Shown here one piece after another: positions 8,366 to 17,577 of a stretch of 64,000 nt of DNA. Positions within the stretch are counted from its first letter, which is position 1; each line of letters begins with the position of its first letter. Made by a program: the position numbers and the translations under genes. Source of the DNA: Mesorhizobium sp. B4-1-4. Its GTDB lineage: Bacteria; Pseudomonadota; Alphaproteobacteria; Rhizobiales; Rhizobiaceae. The notes under the pieces were generated by a model. That model made no database searches and was not told the DNA's origin. It saw nothing but the letters and a program-made list of their open reading frames with translations. The stretch is from assembly GCF_006439395.2 (NCBI RefSeq), contig NZ_CP083950.1:4391001-4455000 (forward strand), given 5' to 3'.

Positions 8366-8496
8366 ACGCTCCATCCAGGCGAACACTGGAAGCCGCACCC
8401 CTCAAACGGTTTCCAGCCACCGCCGGGCGGTATCCTTTCAAAGGGACACCGTCCGGCGGACCGATTTTGGAGGCCGGCTTTCGACAAATTTCATGG

Positions 8497-8521
8497 GGAA
8501 CCCATTTGACGGTGAGCCGTT
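8497..8521 (+). promoter_or_regulatory. EcfG promoter for the PAS-HisKA_2 kinase
   Basis: GGAAC 8497-8501, 16 bp, CGTT 8518-8521, 29 bp before the kinase start codon. This would place a candidate input kinase of the GSR under GSR control. Confidence 0.78.
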
Positions 8522-8550
8522 CAGCCTGAGGTGGGTGGACAGATGGACCG

Positions 8551-9585
8551 ATGCGCTCCAGGACTCCAGATAAAACGGAAAGCGCACGAAGCGACGAGGT
8601 CATTGCCCTGCATCCGGCAGAAAGCGGCATGCAGCTTGGCCGGGCTTTACTCCACGCCCTCTACAATGCTGGAATCTCGGTCCTTTATCAGGATCGCGAG
8701 ATGAAGACCGTCTGGGCCCGCAACATGCGTGCGCCCTGGGTTTCGGACAATACCGATAGCAACGGCATCCTGCCGCTGGCGCAGACCGACCGCATCAGCG
8801 CCGCCAAGCGCGATGTGGTCGTGACTGGCAATCCTCAGCACCTTGAGATCAGTATGCCGGTCGAGAACGGCGTGCGCTGGTTCCAGGTTTGGGTTGATGC
8901 CGACCGGGGCGACGACGGCGACGTGCAAGGTGTAGTCACCACCATGGTCGAGACGACCGAGCAGAAACGGCGCGAACAGACGCTGACAACGCTTCTGCGC
9001 GAAGTCAGCCACCGCTCAAAGAACCTCCTGGCGATCATCCAGAGCATCGCGACCCAGACCGGTCGCTATTCCGATGGCATCAGCGACTTCCTGACGCGTT
9101 TTCGCGGCCGGCTGCAGTCGCTGGCTTCTTCCCAGGATCTGGTGACATCCTCCAACTGGCGCGGCGCGGCGCTCCATGAGTTGGTGGCGAGCCAGGTCGG
9201 CCGCTACGAGACGAACACACCGCATAGCCTTCGCTTCCGAGGCGCCAATCCCTACCTCAATCCAAACGCCGCGCTGCATATCGGCCTGGCGATGCATGAA
9301 CTCGCGGTCAATTCGGTCAGCTACGGTGCCCTGTCCCGGCCGGATGGTTTCGTAGAGGTGACCGCCGATCTCAACACTGCCGCCACCGGTGAAGTTACCC
9401 TGTCACTCATATGGGCCGAAACCATTGGCACCAACGGCGGCCGAGGCAAGCAAAAGCGTTTCGGCAGCGTCGCGCTGGAACGGGTGGTGCCGGCATCCCT
9501 GAGTGGAACCGCGAGCCTCGACATCGCCGATGGCCATCTTGAATACCGCCTTACCGTTCCGCACAGCAACTTCGATACTCAATGA
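8551..9585 (+). CDS. PAS sensor histidine kinase of the HisKA_2/HWE group
   Basis: 344 residues. An N-terminal PAS domain (about 32-135, ALYNAGISVLYQDREMKTVWARN) is followed by a HisKA_2-type dimerisation helix (LLREVSHRSKNLLAIIQSIA, phosphoacceptor His154) and an atypical ATPase domain with N-box MHELAVNSVSYGAL (Asn254). In place of the WRE tryptophan-glutamate motif it has IWAE, so it sits at the edge of the HWE family. No transmembrane helix: a cytosolic sensor. Kinases of this class phosphorylate PhyR; location 0.5 kb from phyR and an EcfG promoter argue for a feedback kinase, though direct pairing is inferred. Confidence 0.85.
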   Translation: MRSRTPDKTESARSDEVIALHPAESGMQLGRALLHALYNAGISVLYQDREMKTVWARNMRAPWVSDNTDSNGILPLAQTDRISAAKRDVVVTGNPQHLEISMPVENGVRWFQVWVDADRGDDGDVQGVVTTMVETTEQKRREQTLTTLLREVSHRSKNLLAIIQSIATQTGRYSDGISDFLTRFRGRLQSLASSQDLVTSSNWRGAALHELVASQVGRYETNTPHSLRFRGANPYLNPNAALHIGLAMHELAVNSVSYGALSRPDGFVEVTADLNTAATGEVTLSLIWAETIGTNGGRGKQKRFGSVALERVVPASLSGTASLDIADGHLEYRLTVPHSNFDTQ

Positions 9586-9718
9586 GCGGGCCACGACAAG
9601 CAGCGATTCTTAACCGGCTATTCACCATGAGAATGAATACTGTTTTTCTCAGGTACCAGCGGAACCTGCGGCCTTTTTGGACATTTCCGCAGGAGCATTT
9701 ACAGCTCGGTACGGGAGG

Positions 9719-9901
9719 ATGCCCTTGACGGTTGCCGACATGAACAGGCTGGAACAGGCCGCCCGAATTTCCATGGGCGAGTTTCTGGACCCTGAGACAT
9801 CCGCGCAATCGCTTCCCGCTGCCCGCAACCGGTTACCGGACATCGTTGCATTGGCGCTGGTCGCGGCAATCCTCCTGACAGTGCTGTTCCAGTTCACCTG
9901 A
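9719..9901 (+). CDS. Small hypothetical protein with a C-terminal membrane helix
   Basis: 60 residues from ATG 9719. A polar region (MNRLEQAARISMGEFLDPETSAQSLPAARNR) precedes one hydrophobic helix (IVALALVAAILLTVLFQFT) that ends the protein, a tail-anchor layout. The start is unresolved: GGGAGG abuts the ATG at 9719, an ATG at 9740 is alternative, and TTG at 9677 extends the frame. A near-match to an EcfG promoter (GGAAC 9661, 16 bp, CATT) precedes it. Function unknown. Confidence 0.5.
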   Translation: MPLTVADMNRLEQAARISMGEFLDPETSAQSLPAARNRLPDIVALALVAAILLTVLFQFT

Positions 9902-10030
9902 TCGCGATCGGCGTCCTGGCTGGGGGCCGGCTCGGATATGGTCTGGCCGCCGTTCCAACAGGTGACGGGGGCCATTGCGGAAATCTGTTGCTGGCGGGCC
10001 GGCATTATTCGCCTATCCCTGGGTAGAAAA

Positions 10031-10056
10031 GGAACTTTCTGGCGATGCGGTCCGTT
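10031..10056 (+). promoter_or_regulatory. EcfG promoter (17-bp spacer) for the secreted hypothetical gene
   Basis: GGAAC 10031-10035, 17-bp spacer, CGTT 10053-10056. It lies 25 bp before the start codon at 10081. Confidence 0.65.
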
Positions 10057-10080
10057 GTTGTGGCGAGAGGATATTTCTCC

Positions 10081-10407
10081 ATGGAACACATCGCCGCGTT
10101 GCTGCTGGTCATCGGTTGCACCAACTCGATGGCCGAGTGCCGTGAACTGCAGGTGCCGGTCAGCGTCTTCGCAACCGCCGACCAATGCACCGCCGAGCGT
10201 CCCTTCGCCATGGGCGACGTTCAGGGGCAGGCGCAGCACATCGTTGCCAAATGCCTGGCTGTCGATCCCGCGCTCGAGGATGACTACGACCAGATCGTCT
10301 GGAATGTGCGCCCTGATGGCAGCCTCGACGCTTCGCTGGCGATTTCCAGCCCCGTTATGGCATCTAACGCGGCGCGCCCAGAAAAAGACGACCTTAGCCA
10401 ACAATAA
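10081..10407 (+). CDS. Hypothetical small protein, probably exported
   Basis: 108 residues. A short hydrophobic N-terminus (MEHIAALLLVIGCTNSMAEC) could be a signal peptide; the rest (PVSVFATADQC to VNGSLDAS-like region) is polar with three Cys residues. The start at 10081 follows GAGAGGATATTTCTCC; an in-frame ATG at 10045 lies inside the promoter. An EcfG promoter with a 17-bp spacer precedes it. No family recognised. Confidence 0.6.
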   Translation: MEHIAALLLVIGCTNSMAECRELQVPVSVFATADQCTAERPFAMGDVQGQAQHIVAKCLAVDPALEDDYDQIVWNVRPDGSLDASLAISSPVMASNAARPEKDDLSQQ

Positions 10408-10490
10408 ATTCGAGCAGCAAAGACCGTTGTTTCATGCTAAATGGCGGTTGGAGTTTACTAAAGTGAGGACACAAAGTGAGGAGTGACTCT

Positions 10491-10736
10491 ATGCGGAAAA
10501 TGATTATTGCCATGGTTGCGGTGGTCGCGGTCAGCGGCTGTACCAGCACCGAAAAGGATGTGGCTGGCGGTACCTTGATTGGTGCCGGTATCGGCGGCCT
10601 GGTCGGCGGCGGCAAGGGCGCACTGGTCGGTGCGGCTGTTGGTGCCGGTTCCGGCCTTTTGGTGCGCAACCTGCGCAATGGCTACTGCCAATACCGTGAT
10701 CGCCACGGCCGCATCTACACGGCGCGCTGCAACTAG
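10491..10736 (+). CDS. Glycine-zipper lipoprotein
   Basis: 81 residues: a lipoprotein signal peptide with lipobox VSGC (MRKMIIAMVAVVAVSGC), then a glycine-zipper segment (GGTLIGAGIGGLVGGGKGALVGAAVGAGSGLLV) of the kind in Rick_17kDa/YMGG outer-membrane lipoproteins, and a short basic tail with two Cys. GAGGAG lies 7 nt before the ATG at 10491. Likely attached to the outer membrane. It is followed by a terminator and is the last + strand gene of the stress island; no EcfG motif was found upstream. Confidence 0.8.
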   Translation: MRKMIIAMVAVVAVSGCTSTEKDVAGGTLIGAGIGGLVGGGKGALVGAAVGAGSGLLVRNLRNGYCQYRDRHGRIYTARCN

Positions 10737-10756
10737 TCAGCGACAACGGAATCCAG

Positions 10757-10789
10757 ATCCGGAGGCCGGTATCGTGCCTCCGGATTTTC
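10757..10789 (+). terminator. Terminator after the glycine-zipper lipoprotein
   Basis: Stem ATCCGGAGGC / GCCTCCGGAT (10757-10766 and 10776-10785) followed by TTTTCTT. Confidence 0.75.
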
Positions 10790-10828
10790 TTGACCGGCGA
10801 TCTGTTGCTTGGCCTGGTGACGGCAGAT

Positions 10829-12451
10829 TTAGCCGACCAGCGGAATTCTGATTTCCACCTTCAGACCATCGGCCTGAAAATCGCGTTTGATCGTGCCGCG
10901 CAGTTCGCGCGTGACATTGAGGTCGATCAGCTTGGTGCCGAATCCGGTTTCGGCCGGCGCCTCGATTTTCTTGTTTCCGGCCTCCCGCCAGTTGAGGGCC
11001 AGCGTCCGCTCGCGCCCGCGCCCTTCCAGCAGCCAGTCCACCTTGAGCGCGCCAACGGAATTGCCGGCTTCGCCGTATTTGAGCGCGTTGGTCGCCAGCT
11101 CATGGAAGGTCAGGCCAAGCGCCTGCGTCGTGGTCTCGTCGAGCAGCACCTCCGGGCCTGAGAGGAGCTCGTCGGGCAATTCCTTGCCGAAAACCTGACC
11201 GAGCTCGATGCGCAGGAGGTCGGCGAGATCGGCCTTCTGCCAGCGCGAGCGCGTCAGCATGTCCTGCGACGCAGCCATGGCCTGCAGCCTGGCCGAGAAG
11301 GATGCGGAAAACTCGTTGACATCGGTCGCCCGCGAAGCCGTCTGCCGCGCGATCGCCAGCACCCTGGTGATCGAATTCTTGATGCGATGCTTCATCTCCT
11401 GCAGCATCAGGTCCTTTTCGAGCAGGCTCTTTTCGGTCGTTTCGTGCAGGCGCGATACCGCCTCGTAGGCCCGCTCCTGATAGCGGGCCACCAGCGCGAT
11501 GGCGCCCGCCAGCAGCAGGCCGAACAGCCCCAGCATCATCGGGATGGCGCGCGACGACGGTTGTGAGAAGGCGCTGGTCGGCCTGAACAGCACGGTCCAC
11601 GGACGGCCGGCCACCGTGATCTTTCGGGTGACCAGCAGCCGGTCACCAAGGGCCGAAACCGGTGGCGTCTCCGACCGGAACAGCAGATTGTCGCCGTTCA
11701 CCGCGCCGTCATAGATCTCGGTGTTGACCGGCAGCAGCGGCGCGCGGCTGAGCGCGATCTGGAACAGGTCGCGGGCCCGGAAGGCGGCGTAAAGAAAGCC
11801 CGCGGTCGAGGATCGCGATGCGTTGATGACCTCCGGTGCGGTTTCGACGTTGAGCCGCACGAAGACCAGGAAGCCGGTGAAGGTCTGCGCCACACCCGTG
11901 CCCTGGCCCAGTTGCACCAGCCCGCTCGCGTGCTGCTGGTCATCGGCCATTGCCTTCTCGATCGCCGCGCGCCGCACCGGTTCGCTGAACATATCGTAGC
12001 CGATGCTGGACTGGCTGGAGGGATCCAGCGGCTCGAAAAGCGTGATGGGCGCGCGCCAGGGCTGCGTCGAGGCCGGATAGACCGGATGGCTCGCGCCAAA
12101 ATCGTGCAGGATATCGCGTTCGACCGCCGCTTCGTCGCCCGTCTTGACAAGCTGAAGGAAGCCGATGCCACCCAGGCCAGCGAAATTGTTGTCGATATCC
12201 AGCGCGTCGAAGAACGCCTTGAACTCGTTCTGGGAGATGTCGCCATTGCGGGCATCGAACAGGGCCTGCGTCGACCGCAGCAGCGACAGATGCAGGTCGA
12301 TCCGGCTCTCGATCCGGTTGAGTGCGTCGTCGGCCGCCGCTTCGAACTTGATGCGGGCGGCTTCCTGCGTCGCGAAATAGGCGAACCCAGCCATGGTCAT
12401 GCTGATCAGCGCAACGGCGATGAACGCAACGATTGGAAAAAGTCTCTTCAA
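10829..12451 (-). CDS. Membrane-bound CHASE-domain HWE histidine kinase
   Basis: 540 residues. TM1 (about 5-28), a periplasmic CHASE domain (about 75-290; GIGFLQLV, YPASTQPWRAPITLFEPLD, GYDMFSEPVRRAAIEKA), TM2 (about 303-323), then an HWE core: H-box EMKHRIKNSITRVLAIARQ (His354), N-box HELATNALKYG and NWREAGN. CHASE domains sense small extracellular ligands. The third HWE-type kinase within 9 kb, so it is a candidate extracellular input to PhyR or the single-domain regulator at 5808; partner unknown. No receiver domain is fused and no EcfG promoter was seen. Confidence 0.85.
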   Translation of the reverse strand: MKRLFPIVAFIAVALISMTMAGFAYFATQEAARIKFEAAADDALNRIESRIDLHLSLLRSTQALFDARNGDISQNEFKAFFDALDIDNNFAGLGGIGFLQLVKTGDEAAVERDILHDFGASHPVYPASTQPWRAPITLFEPLDPSSQSSIGYDMFSEPVRRAAIEKAMADDQQHASGLVQLGQGTGVAQTFTGFLVFVRLNVETAPEVINASRSSTAGFLYAAFRARDLFQIALSRAPLLPVNTEIYDGAVNGDNLLFRSETPPVSALGDRLLVTRKITVAGRPWTVLFRPTSAFSQPSSRAIPMMLGLFGLLLAGAIALVARYQERAYEAVSRLHETTEKSLLEKDLMLQEMKHRIKNSITRVLAIARQTASRATDVNEFSASFSARLQAMAASQDMLTRSRWQKADLADLLRIELGQVFGKELPDELLSGPEVLLDETTTQALGLTFHELATNALKYGEAGNSVGALKVDWLLEGRGRERTLALNWREAGNKKIEAPAETGFGTKLIDLNVTRELRGTIKRDFQADGLKVEIRIPLVG

Positions 12452-12601
12452 CGGATGATGCGGTCCATGGGCAATACCGGACCTTTATGGGCAAGTCGCC
12501 GGGCCAACACAATGGCCAGGCCAAGCCATCGCGATCACTGGCATATCACATGAGCGGCAACGCGGGCCTGGTCCGCCAATGCCGGGCGCGACCGATAGGC
12601 C

Positions 12602-13402
<801 letters not shown>

Positions 13403-13413
13403 GATCGTATCCT

Positions 13414-14769
13414 CTAAACCCGCTTGCGATAGACGGTGTCGAGCCAGACGGCGATGACCAGCACGGCGCCGACGACGATGCTCTGCAGCGGCGAGTCGAC
13501 ACCGAGCAGCACCATGCCGGATTGCAGCGACTGCATCAGCAGCGCGCCAAGCATGGCGCCGATGATCGTTCCCGAACCGCCGGCCAGCGACGTGCCGCCG
13601 ATGACGGCCGCGGCGATGACGAGCAGCTCGTCCAATGTTCCAAGCACATTGGTGGACGAGTTTTGCCGGGCGGACGAAATCGCGGCTGCGATCGTGGCCA
13701 GCACGCCCATGATCATGAACACCTTCATGGTGATCCAGCGCGTGTTGATGCCGGCGAGATTGGCGGCCTCCGGATTGCCGCCGATGGCAAAGACATAGCG
13801 GCCGAAACGGGTGCGGTTGGTGATGAAGGTCATGATCAGCCCGACCGCAACCGCCATCAGCACCGGAATGGCGACGCCGTGAGCGATGAACAGGCCGCCC
13901 TCGGGCACGGTGATGTTGTTGGCGGCGGCGTATCTGTTCACGATGCCGATCGGCCACGGATAGGAGTTGGCCAGCCACACCGCGCCCATGATGGCGGCGC
14001 AGGTGACGGCGCCAAGCAGCGTCTCGGCCCAGATCGGGCGCAGCGGGAAACGGAAGCGCTTGCGTTGCACCCGCCCGTTGAAAAGCGCAAACACCACGGC
14101 GAGGCAGGCGACGATGCCGATGATCCAGCTCCAGGTGGCGCCGACCGATCCGGCCGGCCCGCCTCCCATCAGCTGGAAGGTGGCGTCGAGCGGCGCCACG
14201 GTCTGGCCGCTGGTGACCCACCAGGCAGCGCCGCGCCAGACCAGCAGACCGCCCAGCGTGACGATGAAGGCCGGCACTTCGAGATAGGCGATGATGAAGC
14301 CCTGGAAGGCGCCGATCAGCAGGCCCAGCACCAGGCCAATGACAAGCGCGAGCACCCAGATCCACGGATTGCCGAGTTCAAGCCCGACGAACCGAACCAG
14401 GAAATGCACCTGGGCAAAACCCATGACCATGCCGATCAGGCCCTCGGCCGAGCCGACGGACAGGTCGATGTTGCGCATGACGATGACCAGCACCATGCCG
14501 CAGGCCATGATGGCGACCGCGGAGCTTTGTACGGAGAGGTTCCATAGATTGCGCGGCGTGAGGAAGGTGCGGCTGTCGAAATCGAGCGGATTGACGCCCA
14601 GACGCAGGCTCGAAATCACGTGCAGCCCCACCCAGATCAGCAACAGGGCGCCGATCATGCCGAGCATGCGGGTGTCGATCTCGGTTGCCTTCAGGAAGCG
14701 GGCGACCGCGCCGAGTTCCGAGGCGCGTGCGGTATCGACCTGCGGCGGGTTGGACGTCGTGTCGGTCAT
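13414..14769 (-). CDS. xylH: Sugar ABC transporter permease (XylH-like)
   Basis: 451 residues, a ribose/xylose-type permease (BPD_transp_2) with at least ten hydrophobic segments and the family motif region GGNPEAANLAGINTR near residue 320, plus SSARQNSSTNVLGTLDELLVIAAAVIGGTSLAGGSGTI. It forms the membrane channel of the importer. GGAGGAAATC precedes the start. It sits 11 bp upstream of xylG and about 240 bp downstream of xylF; that gap holds a copy of the dispersed palindrome. Confidence 0.88.
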   Translation of the reverse strand: MTDTTSNPPQVDTARASELGAVARFLKATEIDTRMLGMIGALLLIWVGLHVISSLRLGVNPLDFDSRTFLTPRNLWNLSVQSSAVAIMACGMVLVIVMRNIDLSVGSAEGLIGMVMGFAQVHFLVRFVGLELGNPWIWVLALVIGLVLGLLIGAFQGFIIAYLEVPAFIVTLGGLLVWRGAAWWVTSGQTVAPLDATFQLMGGGPAGSVGATWSWIIGIVACLAVVFALFNGRVQRKRFRFPLRPIWAETLLGAVTCAAIMGAVWLANSYPWPIGIVNRYAAANNITVPEGGLFIAHGVAIPVLMAVAVGLIMTFITNRTRFGRYVFAIGGNPEAANLAGINTRWITMKVFMIMGVLATIAAAISSARQNSSTNVLGTLDELLVIAAAVIGGTSLAGGSGTIIGAMLGALLMQSLQSGMVLLGVDSPLQSIVVGAVLVIAVWLDTVYRKRV

Positions 14770-15011
14770 GATTTCCTCCCACTGGCCGCCGTCTGGCGCG
14801 GACGCCGGAGCCCAGCCTAGAAGCTATCCGCCTGATGCGGAAACACAAATCTTTTTGAGAAAACGCCGCGGCTTTGAGGCAATTCCAGGAAAGTGCGTGG
14901 CGGTTTCCGTCCGGAATTGCGGGAAACAATGGGCTGGAACGGTTCAGCGATTCAAGAAACACTGAAACGTTCCAGGGCCGCGGCGTCTATATCTGAGAGA
15001 AACAGGCCAGC
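14770..15011. other. xylF-xylH intergenic region with a dispersed palindrome
   Basis: The 242 bp between xylF and xylH contain no gene. They hold one copy of the repeat family described at 14879-14973. Placement between the binding-protein and permease genes could stabilise or attenuate the polycistronic message. Confidence 0.5.
14879..14973. repeat. Dispersed palindromic element, copy 1
   Basis: Begins GCAATTCCAGGAAA, turns through a central CGGTTTCCGTCC and ends CCGGAATTGC: two imperfect inverted arms (AATTCC / GGAATT). A second dyad follows (GGAACGGTTCAG / CACTGAAACGTTCC). Same family as copies at 18286, 28111, 46299 and 52167. Confidence 0.75.
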
Positions 15012-16052
15012 TTAGTTGCAGGCCGCGACGGTGCCGGCGGCGACGCCCGCGCAGACTTCGTCCTTCTTGATCCAGCCGGCATCGATGACGACGTTGAGAT
15101 TGTCCTTGGTGATGGCGACCGGGGTCAGGAACAGCGACTTGACGGTGTTGCCGCCAGGCGTCGTGAAGTCCTTCACGCCGGCGATGTCGGTCATCTTCTT
15201 GCCGTCGGCCAGCTGCGAGGCGATCTCGGCGGCATTCCTACCGAGCTCGCGCGCGTCCTTCCACACCGACACGGTCTGAGTGCCGAGCGCGATGCGGTTC
15301 AGCGCGGCATGGTCGCCGTCCTGGCCCGACACCGGCACGGTGCCGGCAAGGCCTTGCGCGGTCAGCGCCGCGACGACACCGCCGGCGGTGCCGTCATTGG
15401 CGGCGACCACGGCGTCGACCTTGTTGTCGTTGGCGGTCAGGAACTGCTCCATGTTCTTCTGGGCGTTGGCTGGCAGCCAGCCGTCTGTATAGGCCTCGCC
15501 GACATTCTTGATCTTGCCGCTGTCGATGGCCGGCTTGAGCACTTCCATCGAGCCCGAGAACAGGAAGTCGGCATTCGGATCGGCGCCCGAGCCCTTGATG
15601 AAGACATAGTTGCCTTCCGGCTTGACCTTGAACACCGCGCGGGCCTGCATGCGGCCGACTTCCTTGTTGTCGAAGGTCAGGTAGAAGACGTCCTTGTTCT
15701 CGATCAGGCGGTCATAGCCAACGACCGGAATGCCTTCGTCCAGCGCCTTCTGGACGGCCGGGCCGATGGCCGAGGCATCCTGCGCCAGGATGATCAGCGA
15801 ATTGGCGCCCTGCGAGATCAGACTCTCGACATCGGTGAGCTGCTTGCCCGGATTGGACTGCGCGTCGGCGGAGATGTACTTGTCGCCTGCGGCCTCGATT
15901 GCCTTCTTCATGGCGGCCTCGTCGGTCTTCCAGCGCTCTTCCTGGAAGTTGGACCAAGAAACGCCGATGACCTTGCCCTTCGCCTGCGCGACCGACGCGA
16001 GCGTCAGTGACATGGCGACACCCGCCAGGATGGCGACTGCGAATCTCTTCAT
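15012..16052 (-). CDS. xylF: D-xylose-binding periplasmic protein
   Basis: 346 residues. A signal peptide (MKRFAVAILAGVAMSLTLASVAQA) precedes a periplasmic-binding-protein fold like XylF: VIGVSWSNFQEERWKTDEAAM, DAQSNPGKQLTDVESLISQGAN, VVGYDRLIEN, DAVVAANDGTAGG and VSGQDGDHAALNRIALGTQT. It delivers sugar to XylH/XylG. The start at 16052 is set by AGGGAGGATATC before the ATG. Two Cys near the C-terminus could form a disulfide. Xylose specificity is by family resemblance; other pentoses are possible. Confidence 0.88.
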   Translation of the reverse strand: MKRFAVAILAGVAMSLTLASVAQAKGKVIGVSWSNFQEERWKTDEAAMKKAIEAAGDKYISADAQSNPGKQLTDVESLISQGANSLIILAQDASAIGPAVQKALDEGIPVVGYDRLIENKDVFYLTFDNKEVGRMQARAVFKVKPEGNYVFIKGSGADPNADFLFSGSMEVLKPAIDSGKIKNVGEAYTDGWLPANAQKNMEQFLTANDNKVDAVVAANDGTAGGVVAALTAQGLAGTVPVSGQDGDHAALNRIALGTQTVSVWKDARELGRNAAEIASQLADGKKMTDIAGVKDFTTPGGNTVKSLFLTPVAITKDNLNVVIDAGWIKKDEVCAGVAAGTVAACN

Positions 16053-16113
16053 GATATCCTCCCTGCGCCGCGTATGGCGCGACCAAACTGACCCGAAGGC
16101 CGGCACAAAGGCT

Positions 16114-16211
16114 CTATTTTTTCGAGCCTCAAAAAAAATAGTGATGCATCGCCGGAAGGCTGTCAACAATGATTCTGATGGATTTTGAGGGCCGAGAACT
16201 TTTTTCGAGCC
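16114..16211. promoter_or_regulatory. Operator-like repeats between xylF and the ROK regulator
   Basis: A palindrome CTATTTTTT (16114-16122) / AAAAAATAG (16133-16141) lies about 62 bp upstream of xylF. The 12-mer TTTTTTCGAGCC occurs at 16117-16128, inside that palindrome, and again at 16200-16211, 83 bp apart (close to eight helical turns). AT-rich dyads of this type are typical ROK-repressor operators, so looping repression of both divergent genes is plausible (inference). Confidence 0.55.
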
Positions 16212-16320
16212 CCGCAATAAATAAATGACATCGCCGGCCGCTTCTGCCAGTATTTGATCTGTTGCCGCAGTGTTCGAGGGGCACGACGAGCCGCGGCGAC
16301 CGGGAGGATATTGGAAAGGC

Positions 16321-17565
16321 ATGTCGGTCGGAATCCGCCACGACGATCTGCGCCGGCGCAACCGCGCAATGGTGATTGCGGCCGTGCGCCGGGCCGGCCA
16401 GCCCTCGCGCACCGAAATCGCCGCGACCACCGGCCTCAGCCACTCCACCATATCGGCGATTTCCTCCGATCTGATCGGCGAAGGTATCCTGGCCGAAGGC
16501 AAGCCGAGCGAGGCCGGCGCGCTCAAACGCGGCAGGCCGCAGGTCGGGCTTGGCCTCAATCCGGAAGCCGCAACGGTGATGACCGTGGTGCTGTCGCTGA
16601 ATTTCCTGTCCGTCGCCGTCATCGACTATGCCGGCCAGGTCATATCAGAGGAACAGCGCCGGCTGGACACGCTGACCATGTCGCGCGATGCACTGATCGG
16701 CGAATGCGTCGCCATCGTGCGGCGGCGCCTGGAGGATCCCGACCTCGACGTGCGCAGCGTCGCCCGCATCGCGCTGGCGATCCAGGGCATCACCGACACC
16801 GATGCCCGGGCAATGCTGTGGTCGCCCATCACGCCGCAGACCGACATCGCCTTCGCCGACATACTCGAAGCCGAGTTCGGCATCCCCGCCACCGTGGAGA
16901 ATGACTGCAACATGATGGCGGTGGCGCTGCGCTGGCGCGATCCGGAGCGTTACCGCGACGACTTCATCGCCATTCTCCTTTCGCACGGTATCGGCATGGG
17001 CCTGGTGCTGAAGGGCGAGCTCTTCACCGGCACCCATTCCTCGGGCGGCGAATTCGGCCACATGATCCATCGGCCAGGCGGCGCGCTCTGCCGCTGCGGG
17101 CGGCGCGGCTGCGTCGAAGCCTATGCCGGCAATTACGCCATCTGGCGCAACGCCAGGCAGCTCAGCGAGGACACCGAGCCGGTCGCCGATGTCAGCGACG
17201 CGCAGATGCGGGCGCTGGCGGCGACGGCGCGGCAAACGGACGGGCCCGAGCGCGAGGCCTACCGCAGGGCCGGCGAGGCGCTGGGCTACGGCCTCGGCAG
17301 CCTGTTCGCGCTGATCGATCCCGCCCCCGTCGCCATGGTCGGCGTCAGCGCCGCCGCCTTCGACCTGATCGAGCCGGCATTGCGCGAGGCCATCGCCCAG
17401 ACCGCCGGCGGCCAGCACTCGAAATCGATTTCCTTCGACACCGAGCCCAACGAGTTGCCGCTGATCCGCGAGGGCTGCGCCATGCGGGCGCTGACCTTCG
17501 TCGACCAGGAGATTTTCGCGCCGGGCATGCAGGCGAAAGCCGGCTCCGGGAAGAACGTGGCCTGA
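16321..17565 (+). CDS. ROK-family transcriptional regulator (xylose repressor-like)
   Basis: 414 residues. An N-terminal winged helix-turn-helix (IAATTGLSHSTISAISSDLIGEGIL) is followed by a ROK sugar-kinase-like domain with the zinc-binding signature GGEFGHMIH...CRCGRRGCVEAYAG. The catalytic region VENDCNMMAVA lies before it. It is divergent from xylFHG, so it most likely represses that operon and responds to the sugar. The start at 16321 follows GGAAAGGC; an in-frame ATG at 16270 would extend it. Its stop is 12 bp from the convergent phoB stop. Confidence 0.85.
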   Translation: MSVGIRHDDLRRRNRAMVIAAVRRAGQPSRTEIAATTGLSHSTISAISSDLIGEGILAEGKPSEAGALKRGRPQVGLGLNPEAATVMTVVLSLNFLSVAVIDYAGQVISEEQRRLDTLTMSRDALIGECVAIVRRRLEDPDLDVRSVARIALAIQGITDTDARAMLWSPITPQTDIAFADILEAEFGIPATVENDCNMMAVALRWRDPERYRDDFIAILLSHGIGMGLVLKGELFTGTHSSGGEFGHMIHRPGGALCRCGRRGCVEAYAGNYAIWRNARQLSEDTEPVADVSDAQMRALAATARQTDGPEREAYRRAGEALGYGLGSLFALIDPAPVAMVGVSAAAFDLIEPALREAIAQTAGGQHSKSISFDTEPNELPLIREGCAMRALTFVDQEIFAPGMQAKAGSGKNVA

Positions 17566-17577
17566 ATAAAGTCGCGC

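Noticed and set aside
13522..14547. Antisense frame of about 340 codons inside xylH
   Set aside because: Composition (His/Asp/Ala/Gly-rich) is that of the antisense strand of a GC-rich membrane protein gene; no ribosome-binding site or domain.
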